Below, piece after piece: positions 13,450 to 26,500 of a DNA stretch of 64,000 nt. The notes under the pieces are model-generated. The model was not told the DNA's origin and did not search any database. It saw nothing but the letters and a program-made list of their open reading frames with translations. The stretch is taken from positions 24,639,860 through 24,703,859 of the forward strand of contig OW388293.1 in NCBI GenBank assembly GCA_936450465.1, written 5' to 3'. How positions within the stretch are numbered: the first letter of the stretch is position 1; each line of letters begins with the position of its first letter. The stretch comes from Gibbula magus (lineage: Eukaryota > Mollusca > Gastropoda > Trochida > Trochidae). Made by a program: the position numbers and the translations under genes.

Positions 13450-16400
13450 TATATATGCACAGCTTTCCTCTTTACTTTGTTTCGTTATACCATATTTGAT
13501 AATGCTTTATATGCACATCTTTCCTCTTTATCTTGTCTCGTAAAACCATATTTAATAATGCTTTATATGCACAGCTTTCCACTTTATCTTGTCTCGTAAA
13601 ACCATTTTTAATAATGCTTTATATGCCAGCTTTCCTCTTTATCTTTGTTTCGTAATCCCATATTTGATAATGCTTTATATGCACAGCTTTCCTCTTTATC
13701 TTGTCTCGTAATACCATAATTAATAATGCTTTATATGCACAGCTTTCCTCTTTATCTTGTCTCGTAATACCATATTTGATAATGCTTTATATGGACAGCT
13801 TTCCTCTTTATCTTGTCTCGTAGTACCATATTTAATAATGCTTTATATGCACAGCTTTCCTCTTTATCTTGTTTCATAATACGATATTTGATAATGCTTT
13901 ATATGCACAGTATTCCTCTTTATCTTGTTTCGTAATATCATATTTAATAATGCTTTATATGCACATCTTTCCTCTTTACTTTGTTTCGTAATACCATATT
14001 TGTTAATGCTTTATATGCACAGCTTTCCTCTTTACTTTGTTTCATAATACGATATTTAATAATGCTTTATATGCACAGCTTTCCTCTTTATCTTGTCTCG
14101 TAGTACCATATTTAATAATGCTTTATATGCACAGCTTTCCTCTTTATCTTGTTTCATAATACGATATTTGATAATGCTTTATATGCACAGTATTCCTCTT
14201 TATCTTGTTTCGTAATATCATATTTAATAATGCTTTATATGCACATCTTTCCTCTTTACTTTGTTTCGTAATACCATATTTGATAATGCTTTATATTGAC
14301 AGTTTTCCTCTTTACTTTGTTTCATAATACGATATTTGATAATGCTTTATATGCACAGCTTTCCTCTTTACTTTGTTTCATAATACGATATTTGATAATG
14401 CTTTATATGCACAGCTTTCCTCTTTACTTTGTTTCATAATACGATATTTGATAATGCTTTATATGCACAGCTTTCCTCTTTACTTTGTTTCATAATACGA
14501 TATTTGATAATGCTTTATATACACAGTATTCCACTTTACTTTGTTTCATAATACGATATTTGATAATGCTTTATATACACAGTATTCCACTTTACTTTGT
14601 TTCATAATACGATATTTGATAATGCTTTATATGCACAGCTTTCCTATTTACTGTGTTTCATAATACGATATTTGATAATGCTTTATATGCACAGCTTTCC
14701 TATTTACTGTGTTTCGTAATATCATATTTGATAATGCTTTATATGCACAGCTTTCCTTTTTATCTTTGTTTCGTAATCCCATATTCGATAATGCTTTATA
14801 TGCACAGCTTTCCTCTTTATCTTGTCTCGTAATCCCATATTTAATAATGCTTTATATGCACAGCTTTCCTCTTTATCTTGTTTCATAATACGATATTTAA
14901 TAATGCTTTATATGCACAGCTTTCCTCTTTATCTTGTCTCGTAATACCATATTTAATAATGCTTTATATGCACAGCTTTCCTCTTTATCTTTGTTTCGTA
15001 ATACCATATTTGATAAAGTTTTATATACACAGTATTCCACTTTACTTTGTTTCGTAATCCCATATTTAATAATGCTTTATATGCACAGCTTTCCTCTTTA
15101 CTTTGTTTCGTAATACCATATTTGATAATGTTTTATATACACAGTATTCCACTTTACTTTGTTTCGTAATCCCATATTTAATAATGCTTTATATGCACAG
15201 CTTTCCTCTTTACTTTGTTTCATAATACGATATTTGATAATGCTTTATATGCACAGCTTTCCTCTTTACTTTGTTTCATAATACGATATTTGATAATGCT
15301 TTATATGCACAGCTTTCCTCTTTACTTTGTTTCATAATACGATATTTGATAATGCTTTATATACACAGTATTCCACTTTACTTTGTTTCATAATACGATA
15401 TTTGATAATGCTTTATATACACAGTATTCCACTTTACTTTGTTTCATAATACGATATTTGATAATGCTTTATATGCACAGCTTTCCTATTTACTGTGTTT
15501 CATAATACGATATTTGATAATGCTTTATATGCACAGCTTTCCTATTTACTGTGTTTCGTAATATCATATTTGATAATGCTTTATATGCACTGCTTTCCTT
15601 TTTATCTTTGTTTCGTAATCCCATATTCGATAATGCTTTATATGCACAGCTTTCCTCTTTATCTTGTCTCGTAATCCCATATTTAATAATGCTTTATATG
15701 CACAGCTTTCCTCTTTATCTTGTTTCATAATACGATATTTAATAATGCTTTATATGCACAGCTTTCCTCTTTATCTTGTCTCGTAATACCATATTTAATA
15801 ATGCTTTATATGCACAGCTTTCCTCTTTATCTTTGTTTCGTAATACCATATTTGATAAAGTTTTATATACACAGTATTCCACTTTACTTTGTTTCGTAAT
15901 CCCATATTTAATAATGCTTTATATGCACAGCTTTCCTCTTTACTTTGTTTCGTAATACCATATTTGATAATGTTTTATATACACAGTATTCAACTTTACT
16001 TTGTTTCGTAATACCATATTTGATAATGCTTTATATGGACAGCTTTCCTCTTTATCTTGTCTCGTAATACCATATTTAATAATGCTTTATATGCACAGCT
16101 TTCCTCTTTATCTTGTTTCATAATACGATATTTGATAATGCTTTATATGCACAGTATTCCTCTTTATCTTGTTTCGTAATATCATATTTAATAATGCTTT
16201 ATATGCACATCTTTCCTCTTTACTTTGTTTCATAGTACCATATTTGATAATGCTTTATATGCACAGCTTTCCTCTTTATCTTGTTTCGTAATACCATATT
16301 TAATAATGCTTTATATGCACAGCTTTCCTCTTTATCTTGTTTCATAATACGATATTTGATAATGCTTTATATGGACAGCTTTCCTCTTTACTTTGTTTCA

Positions 16401-18740
16401 TAATACGATATTTGATAATGCTTTATATGCACAGCTTTCCTATTTACTTTGTCTCGTAATAACATATTTGATAATGCTTTATATGCACATCTTTCCTCTT
16501 TACTTTGTTTCGTAATACCATAATTGATAATGCTTTATATGCACAGCTTTCCTCTTTATCTTGTTTCGTAATAACATATTTGATAATGCTTTATATTGAC
16601 AGCTTTCCTCTTTATCTTGTTTCATAATACGATATTTGATAATGCTTTATATGCACAGTATTCCTCTTTATCTTGTTTCGTAATATCATATTTAATAATG
16701 CTTTATATGCACATCTTTCCTCTTTACTTTGTTTCGTAATACCATATTTGATAATGCTTTATATGCACAGCTTTCCTCTTTATCTTGTTTCGTTATACCA
16801 TATTTGATAATGCTTTATATGCACAGCTTTCCTCTTTATCTTGTTTCGTTATACCATATTCGATAATGCTTTATATGCACAGCTTTCCTCTTTATCTTGT
16901 CTCGTAAAACCATATTTAATAATGTTTTATATGCACAGCTTTCCTCTTTATCTTGTCTCGTAATACCATATTTGATGATGCTTTATATGCACAGCTTTCC
17001 TTTTTATCTTTGTTTCGTAATCCCATATTCGATAATGCTTTATATGCACAGCTTTCCTCTTTATCTTTGTTTCGTAATCCCATATTTGATAATGTTTTAT
17101 ATGCACAGCTTTCCTCTTTATCTTGTCTCGTAGTACCATATTTAATAATGCTTTATATGCACAGCTTTCCTCTTTATCTTGTCTCGTAATACCATAATTA
17201 ATAATGCTTTATATGGGCAGCTTTCCTCTTTATCTTGTCTCGTAACACCATATTTAATAATGCTTTATATGCACAGCTTTCCTCTTTACTTTGTTTCGTA
17301 ATACCATATTTGATAATGTTTTATATACACAGTATTCCACTTTACTTTGTTTCGTAATACCATATTTGTTAATGCTTTATATGCACAGTATTCCTCTTTA
17401 TCTTGTCTCGTAATACCATATTTAATAATGCTTTATATGCACAGCTTTCCTCTTTATCTTGTTTCATAATACGATATTTGATAATGCTTTATATGGACAG
17501 CTTTCCTCTTTACTTTGTTTCATAATACGATATTTGATAATGTTTTATATACACAGTATTCCACTTTACTTTGTTTCGTAATACCATATTTGTTAATGCT
17601 TTATATGCACAGTATTCCTCTTTATCTTGTCTCGTAATACCATATTCAATAATGCTTTATATGCACAGCTTTCCTCTTTATCTTGTTTCATAATACGATA
17701 TTTGATAATGCTTTATATGGACAGCTTTCCTCTTTACTTTGTTTCATAATACGATATTTGATAATGCTTTATATGCACAGTATTCCTCTTTATCTTGTTT
17801 CGTAATATCATATTTGATAATGCTTTATATGGACAGCTTTCCTCTTTACTTTGTTTCATAATACGATATTTGATAATGCTTTATATGCACAGTATTCCTC
17901 TTTATCTTGTTTCGTAATATCATATTTGATAATGCTTTATATGGACAGCTTTCCTCTTTACTTTGTTTCATAATACGATATTTGATAATGCTTTATATGC
18001 ACAGTATTCCTCTTTATCTTGTTTCGAAATAACATATTTAATAATGCTTTATATGGACAGCTTTCCTCTTTACTTTGTTTCATAATACGATATTTGATAA
18101 TGCTTTATATGCACAGCTTTCCTCTTTATCTTGTTTCATAATACGATATTTGATAATGCTTTATATGGACAGCTTTCCTCTTTACTTTGTTTCATAATAC
18201 GATATTTGATAATGCTTTATATGCACAGTATTCCTCTTTATCTTGTTTCGTAATATCATATTTGATAATGCTTTATATGGACAGCTTTCCTCTTTACTTT
18301 GTTTCATAATACGATATTTGATAATGCTTTATATGCACAGTATTCCTCTTTATCTTGTTTCGTAATACAATATTTAATAATGCTTTATATGGACAGCTTT
18401 CCTATTTTCTTTGTTTCATAATACTATATTTGATAATGCTTTATATGCACAGCTTTCCTCTTTATCTTGTCTCGTAATACCATATTTGATAATGCTTTAT
18501 ATGCACAGCTTTCCTCTTTATCTTGTCTCGTAATAACATATTTAATAATGCTTTATATGCACATCTTTCCTCTTTACTTTGTTTCATAATACGATATTTG
18601 ATAATGCTTTATATGCACAGCTTTCCTCTTTATCTTGTCTCGTAATACCATATTTAATAATGCTATATATGCACAGCTTTCCTCTTTATCTTGTCTCGTA
18701 ATACCATATTTAATAATGCTTTATATGCACAGCTTTCCTA
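13450..18740. repeat. 56-bp tandem satellite, main block (about 94 units)
   Basis: Units are 56-57 bp; two neighbouring units measured at 15301-15420 are exactly 56 bp apart. Variants recur as blocks. The string TTCCTATTTACTGTGTTTCA at 14641 recurs at 15483, and the units around 15053 recur at about 15895, giving an 842-bp (15-unit) higher-order duplication across roughly 14350-16030. Open frames at 16897-17189 on both strands are artefacts of the periodic unit. Confidence 0.96.
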
Positions 18741-19090
18741 ATTACGTCATTTGCTAATAGAGGTGTGATGTCGGATATATTTTACACTTGTCCATTTCAT
18801 CTACTTTCGTGATAGCATAACATGTTCACAAGGCTTTCTTTTTTACGCTTGGCCATATACTTTTATTTTCATTAACATATTTCCTTTGTATACCTCCATA
18901 TGCACTTTGTATTGTATTTTGCAGCTACCGTATTGTTTTGATATTCTGACATGTTTCCTCTTCAATTTGAATAGTTGTGTACAAGTTATTCTAGAAATGG
19001 ACACGGCTCCAGCTTTACCCCAATCTATATCGAGTATACGAGCATACGAGAGTAAAAGCATCACATATCCTACACACCATATGTTATTAA

Positions 19091-19569
19091 AGGGACATTC
19101 GGTGTTTCATAATAGTTTATTGAACATTAATACGTTCGAAAATATCATATGTGCTGATTTGAATTATTTCCCTCATCTCCAATCGCAAACTATATGATAT
19201 TAATAACTTGCTTCCAATGAAAATCGGGCAATATACATATATTTGATCAGAAACCGAAACTATACGTCTCATTTACATGCCGATATGTCTATGACGTATT
19301 AATTAAACATCACCAAACCAAATTCGTATTTTTGTCTATTGTAGACAAGCTTCAAAAATTACGTTTGACTACGTCCTTGTGCATTGTTCAGTTTTCGATC
19401 AGATATCACTACTTTCCCCTTTACATTACAATACTGAGTCGATTAGCATTAAAACTGTACTTTTTGGCCACAGTCAATACTTCACGATAAAATAAAACAA
19501 TTTAACACATTTATTTTATTTATACATTATTTCAACATGTGTGACTCCAACAGTACACTGGATGTTACT
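19091..19569. mobile_element. MITE with TTAA target-site duplication, copy 1
   Basis: It is flanked by TTAA on both sides (19087-19090 and 19570-19573). The ends are AGGGACATTCGGTG and, inverted, AGTAACATCCAGTG. The interior is clearly homologous to the element at 47354-47843; shared text includes CAGAAACCGAAACTA and AAATTACGTTTGACT. TTAA target choice is typical of piggyBac-type transposition, but no transposase is present to confirm this. Confidence 0.7.
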
Positions 19570-19573
19570 TTAA

Positions 19574-20544
19574 TATATTTGTCGTTACTAGTCATCATGC
19601 TACATTTGAATATGACAATGTTGTCAACACGTTTGCTTTTCATTACACTTACCTGTAATTTAATTTGGTCAATAAATGTAATTAACAATTCCCAAATCAA
19701 AACAACCAGACAGCTGCGTAGAGCGCAAATTGGTTTTATCGCATTTCATTACTGGCCACTGTGTTTTTCCTTAATTATTTATTATGTATGGGTTTTAATA
19801 AACTGTGAACAGACTGTTATCAGTTCGTCATTCTAACACCGATTTTCGATTGACATAGCAAGTTTAGTTATCGACGGGGATTGTCTTATTCCTGAACGAT
19901 TCTGATGGTACAGTGTGACTCGTGGATATATTATGAGGAAGATGTGTCGTTCTGAAATACTCCTCTGAATATTTGTTACCTGTGTCATGGACGCGTGTAT
20001 ATAGAGGAGTTTGATTTCTTGTCTTCGTCGTGTCTGTTTCAAAGTTTTGAAGAATCTACATTCGATTGTCTCTGTGATCAGCAACAGTCAGGTATGTGGC
20101 GTTTCTTTACTCATCACTATTCTCAAACATTCTTGACGTTGCCAAAAAATAATAATTGTCTTTTGCGTTTGAATAACTGCTGGTGGCATTGGATAAATTT
20201 TATTTGTGTGATCGCATCAATATTCAAAAGGTAAAAACTTTAGTTTTGTTCTGTGGTTGTCATGTACAGTGTTCTCCAACGTTGTGATGCAATAATTCAA
20301 AATTAATCAGTGTAACGTGATCATAATTTGCCTTGCCTTCACAATTTTGAATTTTTTGTGTTGCCTCAGATCTTTATTCGATGTTATATGAAACTCAGCG
20401 TTGCCAATTGAACTTAGCGTATAGCAAACGAATCTAAACTGTATTTCGTTGAGCCTAAGAAAACTTTAACAAGGTATCTCACATCTTTTTCGTTTATTCC
20501 GATAGCACCAACGTAGTTTACACCAGCGTAATCTATTGATAACT
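19574..20544. other. Upstream region of the sphingomyelinase gene
   Basis: About 970 bp between the MITE and the start codon. It should hold the promoter and 5' UTR, but no clear TATA box or initiator could be assigned. Short open frames on both strands have no recognisable content. Confidence 0.35.
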
Positions 20545-23500
20545 ATGAGGGGACACATCATCCTTGGAGTATTGTCTCTGGTTCTTGCCCTGGTCAGTCC
20601 CGCACCACTTGGCTTTCTGTCAAACCTGAAAGAGATTACCACTCATAAGTTCCATCAGTTTCTGTACTGTGGAATATGTAAGGTAAGAACTGTATTGATA
20701 ATGCACAAAAGGGATACTTTAGAATATATTTATATAGTGCTGTCAAAAAGAAGTTGACAAAGTCTTCAAAATACCTCTGAAAAAACTAAGACATATAGGA
20801 TATTTTAATTTTATTTCCAGATATTATGATTAACAGAACTTTATTGTCCTTAGTGTGATGAGGATAAGAAATAATAATTTCAGATTGATTTCCTGTACAG
20901 ATGAGATTAACAGATTTGGTTATTTATTGTTGAGCATTTATATAACTTCACTATTTATGAAAGGGGCCATTCTCTTCCCACAGAGGTTACTCCCTTCAGA
21001 CTTCCGATCCTAACCTATGTTCTAGAAGGCCTGAATTCATTCAATTTTGAAAAAAGGTAGTGTCCTGATTGGTTGCAATTGAAACTGTTTGTGCAATCGT
21101 ATGTTCATATATAGATATGTTCCTATCTAGCATACATATATGTTCATTTTAGATTGATTTATTGTAACGATGAGAAACAGTGGCTGTACTTTTCTTTTTA
21201 AAATGGTTAAATATATGCATGTCATTATGTACTATAAGCCGTGGTGACATTAATTAATAACTTCAGAGTTGTTTCTTGTAAATATGAGCAAGTCTACTCT
21301 CACGAAGAACATTGTATACATATTGCTTACTCTATTGTCATTTTTCTCATACAAGACTCACCTTTAGTAAGTGATGCTTTGGAATGATCGAGACAAAAAA
21401 TAATAGCCCATTTTTAAATCACTTTTCTGCGGAAACAACAACGTTATTCTAAGGTTTTAATGCTAATCTATTTGCATACGTAGATTGTCAGCTGTTCGTT
21501 ATCAGTCGTTAATTTTCATGAGGATTCATTAAGTTTATATGTACATATAAGTTACTAAATCCGTAAAACAACAACGATAAATTGAAAATTGCGATTTATA
21601 ATATGGTTGAATTACACTCAACCGCAAAAGAAACGTCACCATACAAAATACAAGATAATTCCATCCGTGACTGACAAACACCACTGAAACAGAGATACAC
21701 TGTGTCTTCAGAAGCCAAGTAAACTAAATGTGTAATTTCAAAACATTATCTGTTCACATTTCTGAGAAACACGTTTTTAGAAATCGTCGTTTTCGCATCT
21801 CCTTAAATGGCGAGATTTTATTGGCTTGTTCTATGACGTCCAAGAGTTAAGACGCGTCAACAAATTTAAGTCTAAGAAGGCTACTTATGTCGATAATTAT
21901 TATTATTGTATGAATTGTTTATTTAAATGCCAAACATTTCAATTTTTCAATCACTAGTTACTAGAATAAGATCATTCTGAAATTAAGATTTTGGTTCAAG
22001 CGACTTGTTACGCTTTCTTTAATAACTAGCAAAGATATAACAATGGTAATGGAAGCTGTAATGCATTTTCATCAACATATGTACCAGTATCTCTAGCATA
22101 CATGCTTGTTATGTTCACTTCGTGATCACTTTTGTAGTTTCAAACCAATGGCTCTATTGTTTAATCAACGCCGTTGATGCTTTCAGTGGAATTTAGAACA
22201 GATGATGACATTAACTAATTAATTATTATTCTAATGGGTGACATTCTTCTTAATGATGACCCTAATTTGGCTTCAGAGAGTTGTTAGCCTCGCTGCAGAT
22301 ACCATCAAAAGCAACAAGACACTGGAGTACCTGCTGCCGGAGTTGGAGGCGATGTGTCGTGTAGAACAGGGCCTTCAGGGTCTGAGGGGGAACATCACTT
22401 GCCCCGGCTTCATCACCAGTTATGGGCCTGTGGTGAGAATGAAACATTCACAAAACAAGTACCAAATAGTTTAACATCATTTGCCATGCATGGCTAAATA
22501 AGTATACCATTGGACTGGCGCTCAAGGTTGTGGAAGTAGATGTGGTAGTGGGTCGTCTCTTGTCCTTGCTTCAACAACCGATGAACTGACATTCGCCTGC
22601 AAAAGAATACTATAACGACATTGTGTTAACTTTCAATGGTAACACGGCTATCAAGTTTCTAACAAAACGCCCTTAGTATACAGTCATCAACCCAATGCTA
22701 TTGTGAAATATGTTGCAGTCATTTAACGTTATTTTGAGTAAGAATATTCAGTAATGCTATTATAATGTAAATTCCAATATGGCGCGACCTATATTGAAAA
22801 CAATCCTTAACTTCTTTATTAGCTAGTCTTAATGTAATCCTTATTTATTTGAAAATGTCCATGATTTTCATTTTACCGCATATTTTGACTTCGAGGTATT
22901 ATCCTTATAATACACCTGACCTATATTTCAGGTTACCTTTGTAGCAACGACAGCATACTTGGAGCCAACTTCAACTTGTCAACAACTTAATTTCTGTGAG
23001 CGTCCTCCATCTGAACTTCAACCAATCAAAACGCCGAAAATATCTACAAAGAGAAAATATTTCCACCATACTAAACCAAGAGAACGGAACTCGAACAACA
23101 TAACCATTGTCCAACTCGCAGATATTCACGTAGACCGATTGTACACCGAGGTGCGTTATTTGAAAAGAATTGGATTGAAATAATTTATTTATGGATAAGA
23201 ACGTTTTTATAGTATATACAACGTTTCTGGGCCGTTCCTTGCCCCTTCATCAGGTGAATGCTGACTGACAGATTTATAAGGTATATACATACATTTGAAA
23301 TTCACATGAAATCAGAGATACTATTAGCAAGGAACGTTGTGCATACAGTTAAGAAGAAGTTGTTTCAATAGTAGTTGTCTAATACTTATACACCAACGCC
23401 TAAATGCCCCTCAAGAATCTGAAATAATTAGATGTTCTTAGCTCTACCAAAATAATTTAGTTTTGGTACATTTTGAGCTATAGCTCTATTCAACTGATGT

Positions 23501-26500
23501 GCTGATTCCATGTATAGTGATTCCATCATACGTATTACATGTATACTGATATATATTTAGATACATCTGCATTCTGGATTCAACCTTTATACCTTCACTA
23601 CACACCTGCTTTATTAATTACTTGTAGAAATATTCATGATTGTTTGAAATGTTAATGTAATTTTACTACCTAATCTTATTCCGTACAGGGAGCAGCGACT
23701 GAATGTGGCCTTGTGATTTGCTGCAGAAACAAATACGGCGGAACAGTGAGTTTTACGATACGAAGAAGAGTTTTGGTCTTGGGAATGTCTGGAAGCAGCA
23801 AAACTAATCGCTTACCCTGTATCGTACTTGTCGGAGTTCAGTACCCGCTCAGGATTGATAAATGAACAAGATTGGCGATGTTTAAATGCCACTGCGTGAT
23901 CTAGTTTGGCTTAGTGTTATGTTTAAAAAGGAATCTATAGTGAGTGTCTCAGTTTAAACAATTATAGATATGTATTGTCTCAGTAATGATGTTCTTCGCT
24001 TTTGCACCAAATTAAACAGTGTGGAACTACCATGCACAAGCTGTCATGGAAGCGGAGGATATATTCAATGGCATTTTTATGAAATTTGACGTTAAGTATT
24101 TAAATGTAGGGTCTGTGAAGTTAGCGAACAGTTCCTTATTCCTTATTCCCTATTCAAAATGTGAAGTTAGCATACAGTTACTTATTCCTTATTCCTTATT
24201 CAAAATGTGAAGTTAGCCCCTTAAATGTAAGGTTATATCCAGTATTGATGTTTACAGGGATCTGCCGGTAAGTTTGGTGATTATAACTGTGACGTTCCTT
24301 GGCGAACTGTTGACGTCATCCTGGACCACGTTGCCAAGGCAACCCCCAAACCCGACTTCATATTTTATGCAGGTGAGTTATACAGTTATTTAAAGGAAAG
24401 GTACCCTCGGTTACCCGAGGTACTATGTTCCGATATCATCCACGCAAACTCCCGGGACTTTCCATCAGGAAAATATGTTCAAAGATATCAGCCAATGACT
24501 TTGCTCCGTCGATTGGACCAGCGAGCCAATAGAAACGCGACTTCCATCCAGCTTTTGTCAATCAATGAAGAATTATATTTGAAAGCATTGACGTTTTAAC
24601 TCACACTGGGTATTTCCAGGCAATTAAATGGCTAGTTAACCCGATCCCATAACAAGCAACTTGTTTCCAGAGTCTTTTGTATCGATCCTTTTCATTGGTT
24701 AATGTTCCATAACAAGAACAAATCTGCATAGAGTACATATTTTTTTTTAATGAAAAGTCCCCTGGGTGACCAAGAATGCAAGGAAGAATGCATCTTATCT
24801 TGTCAAAAAGTAACATGATCATCTTTGAAATGTGAACTTTTCAGTATGTATTTATAAGACATAAATCCATAACGCTTTAGAAAAATAAGTGTAGCCGTGA
24901 TCAAGCCTGACTATTTCAACGCACAATGCTATGAACAATAATATTACGATTTTCATTGGAATTCTTTGTTAAATGATTATATTTCCAACATTAATTTGTC
25001 CTATTTGCGGGAGTTTTATTATCGATTTCCTTTGGTTTCTCTAGGTGATTCCCCGCCGCATGATATCTGGGAAGAATCGTGGCAAACACAACTTTCTACT
25101 GATTATGACGTCATTAAAAGATTGACATCACGATTGCCTGGAGTCAAGATATATCCAACACTTGGAAACCATGGTAACTGCTGATGTCATACACGTATAA
25201 ATAAATAGCAATTGTTTTGCGTGAATCTGATTCGCTGAATACCTGCATGAACTTAATTTCGTGACGTCACATCACATTTAGCCACGCCCCCATGATGTCA
25301 GGTTCATGGCTAGTTGCGTTGTGCATTTTCATTGGCTGGTGAACACGTTGTAAGCGGGGCTAATATTTTGTGTCTTCATACGCGTAAAAAGTACAGCTGT
25401 TATTGTTGCAAATTTGTATATTTGTAGCAATCAAAACATCAGGTACGAATATATTTATTTATAAGTATTGACTTCAAAATTTATTAAGTTCATGGAGGTA
25501 TAAACTTAAAAACGCTGTGCAAACTTACACAGCGTTTTTTAAGTTTATACCTCCATGAACTTAATAAATTTTGAAGTAAATTCTTAATTACGGCACAAGT
25601 GCCTTCTTTATTCATTCCCCAGATGGGAGGGGTTTATCGACATGAATTATGAACAGATATAATAGACGACACGAGTATTGTGATTTTGTATTGACAAAGT
25701 CGTACAATCGTAGAAATAACGACCAAATCTATGACAAAGTGATATTTTTCCATGGGCGTCGAAGGAAAATGATTAACCAAGTTCCTGTTGGTAATGCATT
25801 ATATCAATGTTTTTGCTTATCATCATACTTCGATATGACTATACATGACACTACAATATACACAAAGAAAAAAGTTAAGCACCCCCTGATATTTTCATAT
25901 AGCTGAATGTCAGAAACAAGTAAGCTCTATGATCCTAAATTAGTCTGAGATTATTTTTTTCTTCAGATAGAACAGCCATCTGGCAATACAGAAACGCAAC
26001 AATATGTAGCTGTTATTATTATTTAATAGCGACGACGTCATGTTTACACAGGTACTGTTTTTACCATGAAACAATGTCCACAAAAGTATGGAGCTGCAAG
26101 TGAAACAAAACACATTCGCAATGGTATTGTCACTTCTAAATGTTCTTTGTAGACCCTAGTGTAGATGTTCAATTAGAATGATCAGTATATGCTACGACCG
26201 CCAAGTAACCGGATGACACCCTGCACCCTACGTCTCATGCCTCCAGTCAGACACGTCGGATCTGTTCTTTTGTCAATAACATCCACTCAGCGTGCAGAGA
26301 TGCCTCCAACTCATGTACATTCTGTACTGGAGGGTACCGAGCCTGGAGTCGCCGCCATTAAATATCCCACACATGTTCCAGAGGGTTCAGATCTGGGCTT
26401 ACTGCTGACCAGGGTAAAGTTGTTACTGCGTTTGCATGTAATCGACAACCGCACGTGATCGGTGAGGCCAGGCGTTGTCGTCCATGCTCTGTGGTCGTGT

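Noticed and set aside
16897..17189. Open frames on both strands with 19-residue repeats
   Set aside because: Generated by the 56-57-bp satellite unit.
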